Positions 44,733 through 52,962 of a stretch of 64,000 bases of DNA are shown here, piece by piece. How positions within the stretch are numbered: the stretch's first letter is position 1; the number at the start of each line of letters is the position of its first letter. This DNA comes from Gammaproteobacteria bacterium (GTDB lineage Bacteria; Pseudomonadota; Gammaproteobacteria; Pseudomonadales; Halieaceae). The notes beneath the pieces were generated by a model. It had not been told where the DNA came from, searched no databases, and saw only the letters and a list, made by a program, of their open reading frames with translations. The stretch covers positions 1 through 64,000 of the forward strand of contig JAUICG010000002.1 of assembly GCA_030427485.1 (NCBI GenBank), written 5' to 3'. The translations under genes were made by a program, and so were the position numbers.

Positions 44733-45515
44733 TCATCGGCCTTGAAGGACGCCCGTATCAAACAGCCGGGCCAACAATGCCAGACCCCCTGAGAGGAAGT
44801 CTTCCCGCTGTTGGCGTGCTGTCTGCCCGGCCAGCATCTCATCGATGCTTTTCATCCAGAATTCGCCACAGTGTCCGGGGTGCTGTGATATCAGCCAGAG
44901 CAACTGATACGCGAGATGGGACAACTCCATGAACACCACGCGGCCGTGCGCATTTCGATACTGCAGTATGAAGGTGGGACTCTCAGGAACCCGCTGCGGC
45001 ATGAAATCAGGCCCGATCCTCTGCACCGGGTAGCGATAGTGGTTGACTTCAGCCAGCGGCGACAGCGCCAGGGGCGCCTGATCGAAAGGCACTACCGGCG
45101 GGTGTAAATCTTCCACCTGGCGATACAGCAACTCGATTTCCAATCGTTCATGGTGAAGCAGTTCACGCAGGAAGGGCGGCAGATCTCCTGCGTCCTCGCG
45201 CTGCCCGACAAACTGGAAGAACTCATCGGCCAACCGGGTAAAATACGGCGTCTGTGCGCGATACTCCGACAGGAATGCCCGGACCATTGACTGCCAGCGC
45301 TCGCCCAGCACACGCTTTGCCACCGGATAGGCACCGCTGAGCAGCGACTCGACATTGGCAAACACCAGATCGCGATAGACATTGAGCCGGCGAACATCGA
45401 GGCCCCGGGGCCGTACGCTCCCCGCCGGATTTCTGAGGTAGCTACACAGCCTCCGCTGCACGGCCACCAGGGAGTAATCCTCGTTCGGTTCAGGCGATGC
45501 GTCGGAAATCGTCAT
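44733..45515 (-). CDS. hvfC: HvfC-like RiPP maturation partner (DUF2063)
   Basis: A 260-residue protein. The N-terminal DUF2063 domain (about 15-110) reads [12 protein letters not shown], then [24 protein letters not shown], the family signature. The C-terminal half is a second mixed alpha/beta domain. HvfC-type proteins bind the precursor and deliver it to the MNIO enzyme. The ATG at 45515 has GGGAGG before it and overlaps the end of hvfB by 26 bases, so the two are translationally coupled. Confidence 0.86.
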   Translation of the reverse strand: MTISDASPEPNEDYSLVAVQRRLCSYLRNPAGSVRPRGLDVRRLNVYRDLVFANVESLLSGAYPVAKRVLGERWQSMVRAFLSEYRAQTPYFTRLADEFFQFVGQREDAGDLPPFLRELLHHERLEIELLYRQVEDLHPPVVPFDQAPLALSPLAEVNHYRYPVQRIGPDFMPQRVPESPTFILQYRNAHGRVVFMELSHLAYQLLWLISQHPGHCGEFWMKSIDEMLAGQTARQQREDFLSGGLALLARLFDTGVLQGR

Positions 45516-46344
45516 GATCTGCCTCCCGCTGTAGTCGGCGGATGCTGTCCAGTTCCCTTCCGAGTACTTCCCCGTCCGGTATGTTGAAATCCCGCTCCAG
45601 CAAGGTTGGGCGTACGCCTTTACGCGAATATGTGTGCGCAAGCAGCGCCCAGACCGGGTCGATGACGTCGGCACCGTGCGTATCGATAATCAGCCCATCG
45701 TCTTCGACGTAATGACCCGCGACGTGGTAGTACCGTATCCGCTGCTCCGGCATGCTTTGAATGAACTCATGGGCGTCGTAGCCATGATTGACGCTGTTGA
45801 CATACACATTGTTGATGTCCAACAACAGGTCACAATCAGCGCCCTCAAGCACGGCATTAATGAACTCCGCTTCGCCCATCTGCTGACAGGATGCGGGCTG
45901 CGGCGCCAGGTAGTAGCTGACGTTCTCCAGCGCAATCCGGGTCTGCAGACTATCCTGTACCTGCTGAATACGGGACGTGACATGGGCAACCGCCTCATCA
46001 GTGAAGGGCAGTGGAAGCAGGTCGTATAGCTGGCCGCCGTCGTCGGTGAAGCTCAGGTGTTCACTGTAGATGCTGACCTCGTAGTCTCTCAGGAACTTTC
46101 CGATGGATTTCATATACGCTGCGTCCAATGCCGCTATTCCCCCAATCGACAGGGACAGCCCATGTGCCACCAATGGCACCTTGTCACTGATCGCACGGAG
46201 ACTGTCTCCATAGCGCCCACCGACACCGATCCAGTTTTCAGGCGCGACCTCGAGGAAATCCGCCGAGAAAATCAATGCATCCAGTTCCCCGTGCATCATG
46301 GAACGCCGCAATCCCAGGCCTGCGCCCTGTATATCGCAATTCAC
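45490..46344 (-). CDS. hvfB: HvfB-like MNIO (DUF692) peptide-modifying iron oxidase
   Basis: A 284-residue multinuclear non-heme iron enzyme. Candidate metal ligands are spread as in the family: His61 (A-H-G-L-S-L-S), His96 (E-H-L-S), Glu140 with Asn141 (L-E-N-V-S), Asp176 and Asn178/179 (D-I-N-N-V-Y-V-N), His207 and His211 (Y-H-V-A-G-H), His223 (D-T-H-G) and Glu250 (L-L-E-R-D). HvfB oxidises Cys residues in its precursor to oxazolone/thioamide pairs. It probably starts at GTG 46344, with AGGGAG ten bases before. It is the first gene of the locus, has its own sigma-54 promoter, and is divergent from the sigma-54 activator. Confidence 0.88.
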   Translation of the reverse strand: MNCDIQGAGLGLRRSMMHGELDALIFSADFLEVAPENWIGVGGRYGDSLRAISDKVPLVAHGLSLSIGGIAALDAAYMKSIGKFLRDYEVSIYSEHLSFTDDGGQLYDLLPLPFTDEAVAHVTSRIQQVQDSLQTRIALENVSYYLAPQPASCQQMGEAEFINAVLEGADCDLLLDINNVYVNSVNHGYDAHEFIQSMPEQRIRYYHVAGHYVEDDGLIIDTHGADVIDPVWALLAHTYSRKGVRPTLLERDFNIPDGEVLGRELDSIRRLQREADHDDFRRIA

Positions 46345-46454
46345 TTTTCGTTAACTCCCTTTGTTGGTGCTGATTACCGCCCCGGAACAAGATGCAGGGC
46401 TCGCGCGTGCTTCGCGGGACAGGCGCCTCACGAAGCCGATGACAGCAAGGGACC

Positions 46455-46470
46455 AGCAAAGCGCGTGCCA
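46455..46470 (-). promoter_or_regulatory. Sigma-54 promoter of hvfBC
   Basis: On the minus strand TGGCAC (complement of 46465-46470), GCGCT, TTGCT (complement of 46455-46459). GG-N10-GC spacing is exact and the elements match consensus fully. Transcription would begin near 46443, about 100 bases before the hvfB start. Confidence 0.85.
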
Positions 46471-46487
46471 TACCGGCCTTATCCCGC

Positions 46488-46500
46488 CAATAAATTGATT
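46488..46500 (-). promoter_or_regulatory. IHF-binding site upstream of hvfB promoter
   Basis: The minus strand reads AATCAA-TTTA-TTG, a full match to WATCAA-N4-TTR, in the AT-rich patch 18 bases upstream of the -24 element. Confidence 0.65.
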
Positions 46501-46720
46501 TATAAGCCCTTTCTGAAATACAGTGTGACTGCAGTCGGCGCTGGTATCCGGCGACTAATGAAATCTCGTATCGAGTTCTCGCGAGTAGCCGGGCTGCTGA
46601 CCAGCTCGGCAACCGGTGGCTGCTACTTATCCGGGCTCCGGCATTGAACAGGCCGGGACATAGGCACTAGAATCCGGGAGGAGAGATCAGCGCCCGCAGT
46701 GTGCACAGGGCAATGGAGCT

Positions 46721-48655
46721 ATGCCGGAATTCGACCAAAACTCTGCGCTTCGCTATATCCTGAACGGCACGGCTGCGGAAACGGGCAACCTGTTTTTTGA
46801 CGCGCTGGTCACGAATATGGCTTCGGCGTTCGATATCGATTTCGCCTGGGTGACCGAGTACCTTCCAGAGCGCGAGCGTTTGCGGACGCTGGCATTCTTC
46901 CGGGACGGCGAACTGATACACGACTTCGAGTACGCCCTTTCCGGTACACCCTGCGAGCCCGTTATCCAGGGCGCCCGCTTGATTCACCACCCAACGGAAG
47001 TACAGCGCAGCTATCCGCTTGACGAGGACTTGCGCGAACTGGGCATGGAGAGTTACCTCGGCATCCCCCTGATGGATATCGACGGCTGTATCCTCGGCCA
47101 TATGGCCATCATGGACAGACAACCCATGCCGGAGGACGCTCAAGGGCTGGATGTTCTGCGGATTTTCTCCGCCCGTGCTACCGCCGAACTGCGACGCCTG
47201 CGGGCTGACAAGGTCATCAAGGCGCAGGAGCGTGAACAGCAGCGATTGAGTCGCGAGTTGCAGGAAGCGCTTGAGGTCCTGAGCGAGAGCGAAAGCCGCT
47301 ATCGCGACCTGTTCGAAGAGGCTCCCATCGCTTACGTGAACGAGGGTCTGGATTCACGCTTTATTCGCGCCAACAAGACCGCCCTGCGCATACTCGGCAT
47401 CCCCCCGGACAAAGCCGTGGGGTTCCTCGGGCGTTCGCTCGCTCCCGATTCTTCCGATGCACAACTGCGGGTCGACGAAGCGCTCGGCACAATCAGTAGC
47501 GGAGACGACGCCAGCGGTGTCGTGCTGGAGTTGCGCCGATATGACACCGGCGAACCGATCTGGATACGCTGGTGGTCCAAGCCGGATCCCGGTGGCGGCT
47601 TCACCCGCACGATGTTCATCGATATTACCGAACTGGTCCTGATGGAGCGCGAGAAGGACTCCCTGAAGGCGCAAAACACCTATTTGAAGGAGGAGCTGGA
47701 TAACAACGCCTTTGGCGATGTAGTCGGTAAAAGCGTCGCGCTGCTACGAATTCTGGAAGAGGTGCAGCAGGTCGCGCCCACCGACGCAAGCGTACTGATC
47801 CTCGGTGAAACAGGTACCGGCAAGGAGGTATTTGCCCGCGCAGTGCATGGAAGCAGCGCACGCGCAGACAAACCGCTGATCAAGGTCAATTGCGGCGCAC
47901 TGCCGGAGTCCCTGATCGAAAGTGAACTGTTCGGGCACATGAAAGGGGCGTTTACCGGCGCGACGGCGAAACGGGAAGGGCGTTTCAAGCTGGCCGATGG
48001 CGGCACCATTTTTCTCGACGAGATCGGTGACCTGCCGCTGCAACTCCAAGTCAAGTTGTTGCGCGTCCTGCAGGAAGGCGAGTTCGAACCCCTTGGCAGC
48101 GCCACCACCCATAAAGTCGATGTGCGGGTGATCGCGGCGACCAATCGGGACCTGTTCCAGGCAGTTCAGGATGGTGAGTTTCGGGAAGACCTCTACTACC
48201 GCCTGGCCGTGTTTCCTATTGAGCTACCACCGCTGCGAGACAGGGCGGAAGACATTCCGGAGTTGGTCCGGTTTTTTTCCGATCAGTTTGCACAGCGCAT
48301 CGGGCGCAGCGTCCAGCCTCCATCAGCGGATGAACTCGAACGCCTGCTCGGCTATAACTGGCCGGGCAACATCAGGGAACTGCAGAACGTGGTCGAGCGG
48401 GCGATCATCACCGCTACCGACGGAAGACTGAATCTGCACCGGGCCTTTCCCGACACAGCCGGCACCACCAGTGATGCTGCCGAGAGCGTGAAAACGGTTA
48501 CCGAGTTGGAGCAGCTGGAGCGCAACAACCTGCTGCTGGCGCTTGAAAAGACGGGATGGCGCATCTCCGGGGAAAACGGTGCGGCCAGCCTGCTGGGGAT
48601 GAATCCGTCGACACTGAATTCCCGCCTGAAGGCCCTGGACATTCGGCGCCCCTGA
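46721..48655 (+). CDS. Sigma-54-dependent activator: GAF, PAS, AAA+, Fis HTH
   Basis: A 644-residue enhancer-binding protein. A GAF-type sensor (about 20-160, with [10 protein letters not shown] and G-H-M-A-I-M-D) is followed by a coiled coil and a PAS domain (about 190-305, [13 protein letters not shown]). The AAA+ domain has Walker A G-E-T-G-T-G-K-E (361-368), the sigma-54-contact loop G-A-F-T-G-A (409-414) and Walker B I-F-L-D-E. A C-terminal Fis-type HTH ends N-P-S-T-L-N-S-R-L. It is divergent from hvfB, whose promoter is sigma-54 type, so it is the probable activator; the sensed signal is unknown. Confidence 0.9.
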   Translation: MPEFDQNSALRYILNGTAAETGNLFFDALVTNMASAFDIDFAWVTEYLPERERLRTLAFFRDGELIHDFEYALSGTPCEPVIQGARLIHHPTEVQRSYPLDEDLRELGMESYLGIPLMDIDGCILGHMAIMDRQPMPEDAQGLDVLRIFSARATAELRRLRADKVIKAQEREQQRLSRELQEALEVLSESESRYRDLFEEAPIAYVNEGLDSRFIRANKTALRILGIPPDKAVGFLGRSLAPDSSDAQLRVDEALGTISSGDDASGVVLELRRYDTGEPIWIRWWSKPDPGGGFTRTMFIDITELVLMEREKDSLKAQNTYLKEELDNNAFGDVVGKSVALLRILEEVQQVAPTDASVLILGETGTGKEVFARAVHGSSARADKPLIKVNCGALPESLIESELFGHMKGAFTGATAKREGRFKLADGGTIFLDEIGDLPLQLQVKLLRVLQEGEFEPLGSATTHKVDVRVIAATNRDLFQAVQDGEFREDLYYRLAVFPIELPPLRDRAEDIPELVRFFSDQFAQRIGRSVQPPSADELERLLGYNWPGNIRELQNVVERAIITATDGRLNLHRAFPDTAGTTSDAAESVKTVTELEQLERNNLLLALEKTGWRISGENGAASLLGMNPSTLNSRLKALDIRRP

Positions 48656-48671
48656 GCGCCTGGTCTACCCC

Positions 48672-49382
48672 ATGCAAGTGAAGCGCACTATCACACTGTT
48701 GGCCCTGGGACTCAGCCTTGCGCTGTGCGGCTTCGGCGCCGTCGCCTGGCTGGCGTCCCGGGCCGGTGTCGCAGAAGGACAGGGGCTTGCCGGCAGCGCG
48801 ATTATCCTCGGCTACGGCCTGCTGGGTGCGATAGGCGGCCTCTCGCTCGTTCCCCTGCTGCGCAGATCGCTTCAGGGGCAGGCCCTGAACAGGCTACTGG
48901 TGATCTGCGGCCTGCCTGCGACCGTGCTGCTGGGGACGCTGATTGCCGCATGGCTAATGTCGCGCGAGGCGACACAGGCACACCTCGAGCAGGCCTACGC
49001 GAACCTGCCTCCATTCCGGCTCACACTCGAGCGGGGGCCCGCAGACGGTGACGCCGGCTTCGAACGATTCGAGGCCGATTGGGGCGCAGCCAGCTACCGG
49101 GTGTTGTACGAGGGCCGACATTGCCAGGGACGACTGACCGGACCGGATGCTGTTGCACTACTGACCGCCCTGCGTGAGGCAGAGGGTGTGCTGTACAAGG
49201 ATGCCGCTCCCTGCGGAGGGAGTGCGGGCGAAGCTGTCCTACAGATGACGTTCCTGATCGCCGAAAAGCTGCCGCCCGAGACCCGCCATGAGGTCACCAT
49301 CACTGGCGCTTGCCTGAAGCAATACCCCGCTCTGGGCAGCCCTTACAACGCGAGCACAGCCTTCATCACCCGCTGCCTGTAA
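48672..49382 (+). CDS. Hypothetical membrane protein
   Basis: A 236-residue protein with three hydrophobic segments in the first 105 residues (about 8-30, 39-62, 75-98), followed by a soluble, probably periplasmic domain with paired Cys (R-H-C-Q-G-R, A-P-C-G-G-S and G-A-C-L-K). I do not recognise the family. It starts 17 bases after the activator gene on the same strand, so it may be cotranscribed with it and linked to the copper-peptide locus; that link is only positional. Confidence 0.65.
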   Translation: MQVKRTITLLALGLSLALCGFGAVAWLASRAGVAEGQGLAGSAIILGYGLLGAIGGLSLVPLLRRSLQGQALNRLLVICGLPATVLLGTLIAAWLMSREATQAHLEQAYANLPPFRLTLERGPADGDAGFERFEADWGAASYRVLYEGRHCQGRLTGPDAVALLTALREAEGVLYKDAAPCGGSAGEAVLQMTFLIAEKLPPETRHEVTITGACLKQYPALGSPYNASTAFITRCL

Positions 49383-49415
49383 CAACAGTGCAGGATCAGG
49401 CATCTTCGGGGCCCC

Positions 49416-49949
49416 CTACCCGCCCGTTTCGGAGCGATACACTTCGATTTTGGCGGGTGGCGGCGAGGGTTTGAATTCAGCTTCATCCATCATCGCCAGC
49501 GCATGTGCACGATCGTCAGCGGTGAAGGTACCCGTCGTCAGGCAGAACTCGACTGTATTGCCGTTCGGGTCTTTCGTATAGACCGAGTGGCACCAGTTGT
49601 GGTCAATCTCCAGCACGTCGAGGCCGGCGTCGTTCCATTTCCTGCGCCATGCCTCGAGTTCCTCTGTGCTGTCGACGCTGAAAGAATAGTGGTTGGTCGC
49701 GCCCGGGGTGTGCGCGCCTTCGTTCAGGTCATAAATGTGATTTCCCTGTCCCGGCGCGTCGTGCAGTTCCCAGAATGCGATGAATTTCGAATCGTCGCCA
49801 TTGATGCGATAGAAAAAATGCTTGCCCCAGCCACCTTCCGGAATGGGCGCGACTTCAACCTTCACGAGTTCGAAGCCCATGACGTCTTCATAAAAATGGT
49901 GGATGGCCTTCATGTCCTTCGCGGCCAGTGCGAGGTGGTGATAGCCCAT
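49416..49949 (-). CDS. VOC-family dioxygenase-like protein
   Basis: A 177-residue protein with two VOC halves: Y-H-H-L-A-L-A-A-K-D-M-K-A-I-H-H-F-Y at the start and N-H-Y-S-F-S-V-D-S in the second half, ending with D-P-N-G-N-T-V-E-F. The His at 4/5, a His in N-H-Y and the Glu of V-E-F are likely metal ligands, as in extradiol-type or glyoxalase enzymes. GGAGG precedes the start. It is divergent from a MarR regulator with tandem operators. Confidence 0.82.
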   Translation of the reverse strand: MGYHHLALAAKDMKAIHHFYEDVMGFELVKVEVAPIPEGGWGKHFFYRINGDDSKFIAFWELHDAPGQGNHIYDLNEGAHTPGATNHYSFSVDSTEELEAWRRKWNDAGLDVLEIDHNWCHSVYTKDPNGNTVEFCLTTGTFTADDRAHALAMMDEAEFKPSPPPAKIEVYRSETGG

Positions 49950-50022
49950 GATGATCCTCCGCTTTTCGGTAGTTACCTGTCTGTGTCAACAAAAGCCATC
50001 AGATGGTAATGCCACAGTTTAG

Positions 50023-50056
50023 TCAATTTAATTGATAATCAATTTACTTGATAATC
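50023..50056. promoter_or_regulatory. Tandem operator repeats for MarR regulator
   Basis: Two nearly identical 18-base units, TCAATTTA(A/C)TTGATAATC at 50023-50040 and 50039-50056, overlap at a 16-base period. Each contains an inverted repeat: TCAATT-T-AATTGA (50023-50035) and ATCAA-TTTAC-TTGAT (50038-50052). It lies 27 bases before the MarR start and 74 bases before the divergent VOC start. Confidence 0.65.
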
Positions 50057-50082
50057 TGTCAAGTCAGTAATAGAGTCAAGCC

Positions 50083-50649
50083 ATGATGAAGAATATCGCA
50101 ACCAGGACCGTCGACCCCGCGATGCAAGCGCTGGTGAGCAGGGAGGGCAGAGCGCCGCTGATGGCGACCCTGTTCCAGACGTTCCTGTGGTTCGACAGGA
50201 ATCTGCAACAAAACCTGGCGGCACGCGGCTGGGCCCCGGCTTCCCGTACGGAATCACAGATCCTGCTGCTCGTGGGCTGTGGCGTAACCCGTCAGAAAGA
50301 CATTGCCCGTGCTCTGGGGCTGAGCCCCCAGGCAATCAACCAGTCCTCGCTGCAGCTGGTCGAAAAGGGCTTGATTGCGCTGTCATCCGATCCGGCCGAC
50401 CGCCGCCAGCGCATCATCTCCATCCCGGCGGATGCGATGGACATGCACATCGACGCAGCCGCGATCCTGGCCGGGTTGGAAACGGAAATCGCGGGCCGCA
50501 TCGGGGGCGTCGCACGGTTAGGCAGGCTGGACGAACTGCTCACCAACATCACGATGGAAGATCGCGTCCTGGGCGACGAGGAGGTCAATAGCTGGGTGGA
50601 TGCAATCCTGGCGCGCGTCTCCCGACGCAGGCGTAAACGGGCCGTGTGA
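50083..50649 (+). CDS. MarR-family transcriptional regulator
   Basis: A 188-residue winged-helix protein. The recognition helix region reads V-T-R-Q-K-D-I-A-R-A-L-G-L-S-P-Q-A-I-N-Q-S-S, and the wing D-P-A-D-R-R-Q-R-I-I-S is the MarR signature. The first 40 residues and the last 50 form the dimerisation helices. Tandem inverted repeats lie just upstream, so it probably represses itself and the divergent VOC gene. Confidence 0.84.
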   Translation: MMKNIATRTVDPAMQALVSREGRAPLMATLFQTFLWFDRNLQQNLAARGWAPASRTESQILLLVGCGVTRQKDIARALGLSPQAINQSSLQLVEKGLIALSSDPADRRQRIISIPADAMDMHIDAAAILAGLETEIAGRIGGVARLGRLDELLTNITMEDRVLGDEEVNSWVDAILARVSRRRRKRAV

Positions 50650-50671
50650 TTCCGCTGCACGGGGCGCCACG

Positions 50672-51934
50672 ATGAGTGAATCCATCCACATCAGCGATTA
50701 CGAAAACCCGGTGTACTCGCCGGAAATGGCGGAGCTGATCGCGGCGCTCGAGGGACAGCCCGTTGCGCTGGACAGCGAAACGCTGCTCCGGCTGGCCGAG
50801 GAGAAGCTGGATGTGCCCCTGCACCGCGACGCAGCCATGTTGCAGCGCTACCAGGCGTTCTTCGCCGAAGTACAGGCCAACGGCCGCGTACACGGCATGG
50901 GCCTGATGGGACTGCAGCAGAACGCGGTGGACGGGCTCACCGATGTGAGTCGTCTCGAGTACCTGCACGCAACGTACCCGGAGATCGCGCAAACGCCTAT
51001 CGAACGCCCGCTCATTGTCGCCGGCATGCCCCGCTCGGGCACCACTCACCTGCTGAAGCTGTTGTCCAGTGAGCCGGCGCTGCGCACGATGAAACGCTGG
51101 CAGACCTTCCAGTCGTTCCCCACGCGCGCCATGCTGGACGGCAGGGAGGCGGACAACCGGCGCGAGTACGGCGCGCAGCGCGACCAGATGATCGACATCC
51201 TGCTGCCGCACCAGCGCGCGATGTTCGATGTCGGGGCCGACGATTCCACCGAGGAAATCGAGGTCATGGCCAAGGGCTGTTACGGCGTGGCCCCGTCGTT
51301 CCTCGGCCATGTGCCGCGTTACGACCACGCGTTCTACAACACGGACCAGACCGACGCCTACCGCTTCCTGTACCGTTATCTGCAGGCGATACAGTGGGTG
51401 GACAAGGAGCGGTCCGGGCCACGCTGGCTGCTGAAAACGCCGCAACACCTGGGCGCGCTCACTGCGGTGAGAAACGTGTTCCCCGACGCCTGCATGGTGT
51501 TCACCCACCGCGACCCGGCCTCGGTATTCACCTCGCTGGTCAGCATGACCGGCTACATCCTGAGGATCAGTTACCGGCCGATTTCCAAGGCCCGGATCAT
51601 CGAGAAAACCCTGGCGATGCAGCACGGTCTGCTGCGGGGGCTGGTGCGGGATATCGACGCGATGACCGGGCCGGTCGAACATGTTTACTTCGACCAGTTC
51701 CTGAAGAACAAGGCTGCAACTGTCGAGCGGATCTACCGCGCCGCCGGTCTCGAGTTCGACGATGCCGCCCGGCGCCGCATCGCCGAACTGGAGGCCACGG
51801 CAACGCGCAATCGCCTCGGCAAAGTCGTCTACGACCTCGAGGGCGATTTCGGCCTGAAACGGGACGACATCCGTCGCGAATTCGCCTACTACACCGACCG
51901 CTTCCCGGTCGCCATTGAGGAGACCCAGGAATGA
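50672..51934 (+). CDS. PAPS-dependent sulfotransferase family protein
   Basis: A 420-residue family-3 sulfotransferase: 5'-phosphosulfate loop G-M-P-R-S-G-T-T-H-L-L near residue 117 and 3'-phosphate motif F-T-H-R-D-P-A-S-V-F-T-S near 280. Same architecture as the gene at 33401-34591, but clearly divergent in sequence. The ATG at 50672 lies 22 bases after the MarR stop; the frame open further up overlaps MarR. It overlaps the next gene by four bases (ATGA), and likely forms an operon with it. Confidence 0.84.
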   Translation: MSESIHISDYENPVYSPEMAELIAALEGQPVALDSETLLRLAEEKLDVPLHRDAAMLQRYQAFFAEVQANGRVHGMGLMGLQQNAVDGLTDVSRLEYLHATYPEIAQTPIERPLIVAGMPRSGTTHLLKLLSSEPALRTMKRWQTFQSFPTRAMLDGREADNRREYGAQRDQMIDILLPHQRAMFDVGADDSTEEIEVMAKGCYGVAPSFLGHVPRYDHAFYNTDQTDAYRFLYRYLQAIQWVDKERSGPRWLLKTPQHLGALTAVRNVFPDACMVFTHRDPASVFTSLVSMTGYILRISYRPISKARIIEKTLAMQHGLLRGLVRDIDAMTGPVEHVYFDQFLKNKAATVERIYRAAGLEFDDAARRRIAELEATATRNRLGKVVYDLEGDFGLKRDDIRREFAYYTDRFPVAIEETQE

Positions 51935-52767
51935 ACAACGCCGATCGCAGCCGCGCCGTCCTGCGGAACTGGTACGACAACATGTGGGGCAAGTGCGACT
52001 TCGCGCTGATTCCCCGGATCGCCGCGCCGCACTACCTGCGGCACGACATCACCGGCGCAAACAACCTCATGCCCGCCACCGCGTATCGCGACATGCTGCA
52101 AATGGGCCTGCGGGGCGAGGAGGTCACAGCGTTCCACTACTTCCTGGTGGCCGAAGACAACTACGTTGCCGCCCTGGGTCACTATATCCTGAGCGCGGAC
52201 AGGCAGTGGGACTGGGTACAGTTATTCCGTATCGAGAACGACGCACTGGCGGAAACCTGGCTGACCGGCATGGGCGGTACCGATCCGCTGGGCTACCCGC
52301 AACCGCGCAACGCCTGGACCGGCACGGAGATTCCGCCGCAAGGCGAACTCACACCGAACAAGCGCCTGGTGCAGGACTGGTACCGGCACCTCACCGGGCG
52401 CTACGACCCGGCGCGGGCGGGCGAGTTACTGGCCGACCCGGTTCGCGTTCACGACATCTCTTCAGCCGATCGCCTGCTCACCCCCGCGCAGTACCAGCAG
52501 GCACTGGAGGCCCAACTCGACTGCAGCGAGTTTGCCGACTGCAGGCTGTTCATGATCGAGGAGAACGACATGGTCGTCGCGGTGGGAAGCTGGACGCTGG
52601 ACGGTGAGCGGCAGTGGGACTGGGAGCAGGCGTTTCAGATACGCGACGGGAAAATCGCACGCACCTGGCTGCCGGCGATTGGCGGCTCGGACACCTCGCT
52701 GCAACACGGTCCGCACGGCAGGTGGTCGCCGCAGATCATGCCGGCGGGTGCCACGCAGGTTGCCTGA
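51931..52767 (+). CDS. Double NTF2/SnoaL-like domain protein
   Basis: A 278-residue protein of two homologous NTF2-fold modules: N-W-Y-D-N-M-W-G-K-C-D-F near residue 11 and Q-D-W-Y-R-H-L-T-G-R-Y-D near 148, each ending with R-Q-W-D-W (V/E)-Q segments. Such SnoaL-like domains often bind polyketide or steroid rings. Start overlaps the sulfotransferase stop. A terminator follows. Confidence 0.78.
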   Translation: MNNADRSRAVLRNWYDNMWGKCDFALIPRIAAPHYLRHDITGANNLMPATAYRDMLQMGLRGEEVTAFHYFLVAEDNYVAALGHYILSADRQWDWVQLFRIENDALAETWLTGMGGTDPLGYPQPRNAWTGTEIPPQGELTPNKRLVQDWYRHLTGRYDPARAGELLADPVRVHDISSADRLLTPAQYQQALEAQLDCSEFADCRLFMIEENDMVVAVGSWTLDGERQWDWEQAFQIRDGKIARTWLPAIGGSDTSLQHGPHGRWSPQIMPAGATQVA

Positions 52768-52793
52768 CCCTCCGGGTGAATTGGCAACTTTCT

Positions 52794-52819
52794 CCCGCCT
52801 GATTTTTGAGGCGGGTTTT
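52794..52819 (+). terminator. Rho-independent terminator
   Basis: CCCGCCT (52794-52800) pairs with AGGCGGG (52809-52815) around an 8-base loop and is followed by TTTT. It lies 27 bases after the double-NTF2 gene, ending the MarR/sulfotransferase/NTF2 run. Confidence 0.75.
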
Positions 52820-52962
52820 ACCGCCCGCTTGATCCCCATCAAGGCGCAGACGCCCGGTTACTCTTAAAGTGCATATATTGTACCGTCCATCGGTCGCTGC
52901 GCTTTACCGCACAGACGGCTGACACTCGTAAATACACTGAGTTTCAAACAGGAGTGCTGGTG

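Larger units (their letters stand above)
46345..46720. other. Divergent control region between hvfB and the sigma-54 activator
   Basis: About 375 bases. Besides the sigma-54 promoter and IHF site, it contains two adjacent dyads, CTCG-TAT-CGAG (46565-46575) and CTCGCGAG (46578-46585), roughly 100 bases upstream of the -24 element. That is the usual position of activator sites, and they are candidates only. No start boxes for the activator gene were certain. Confidence 0.5.
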
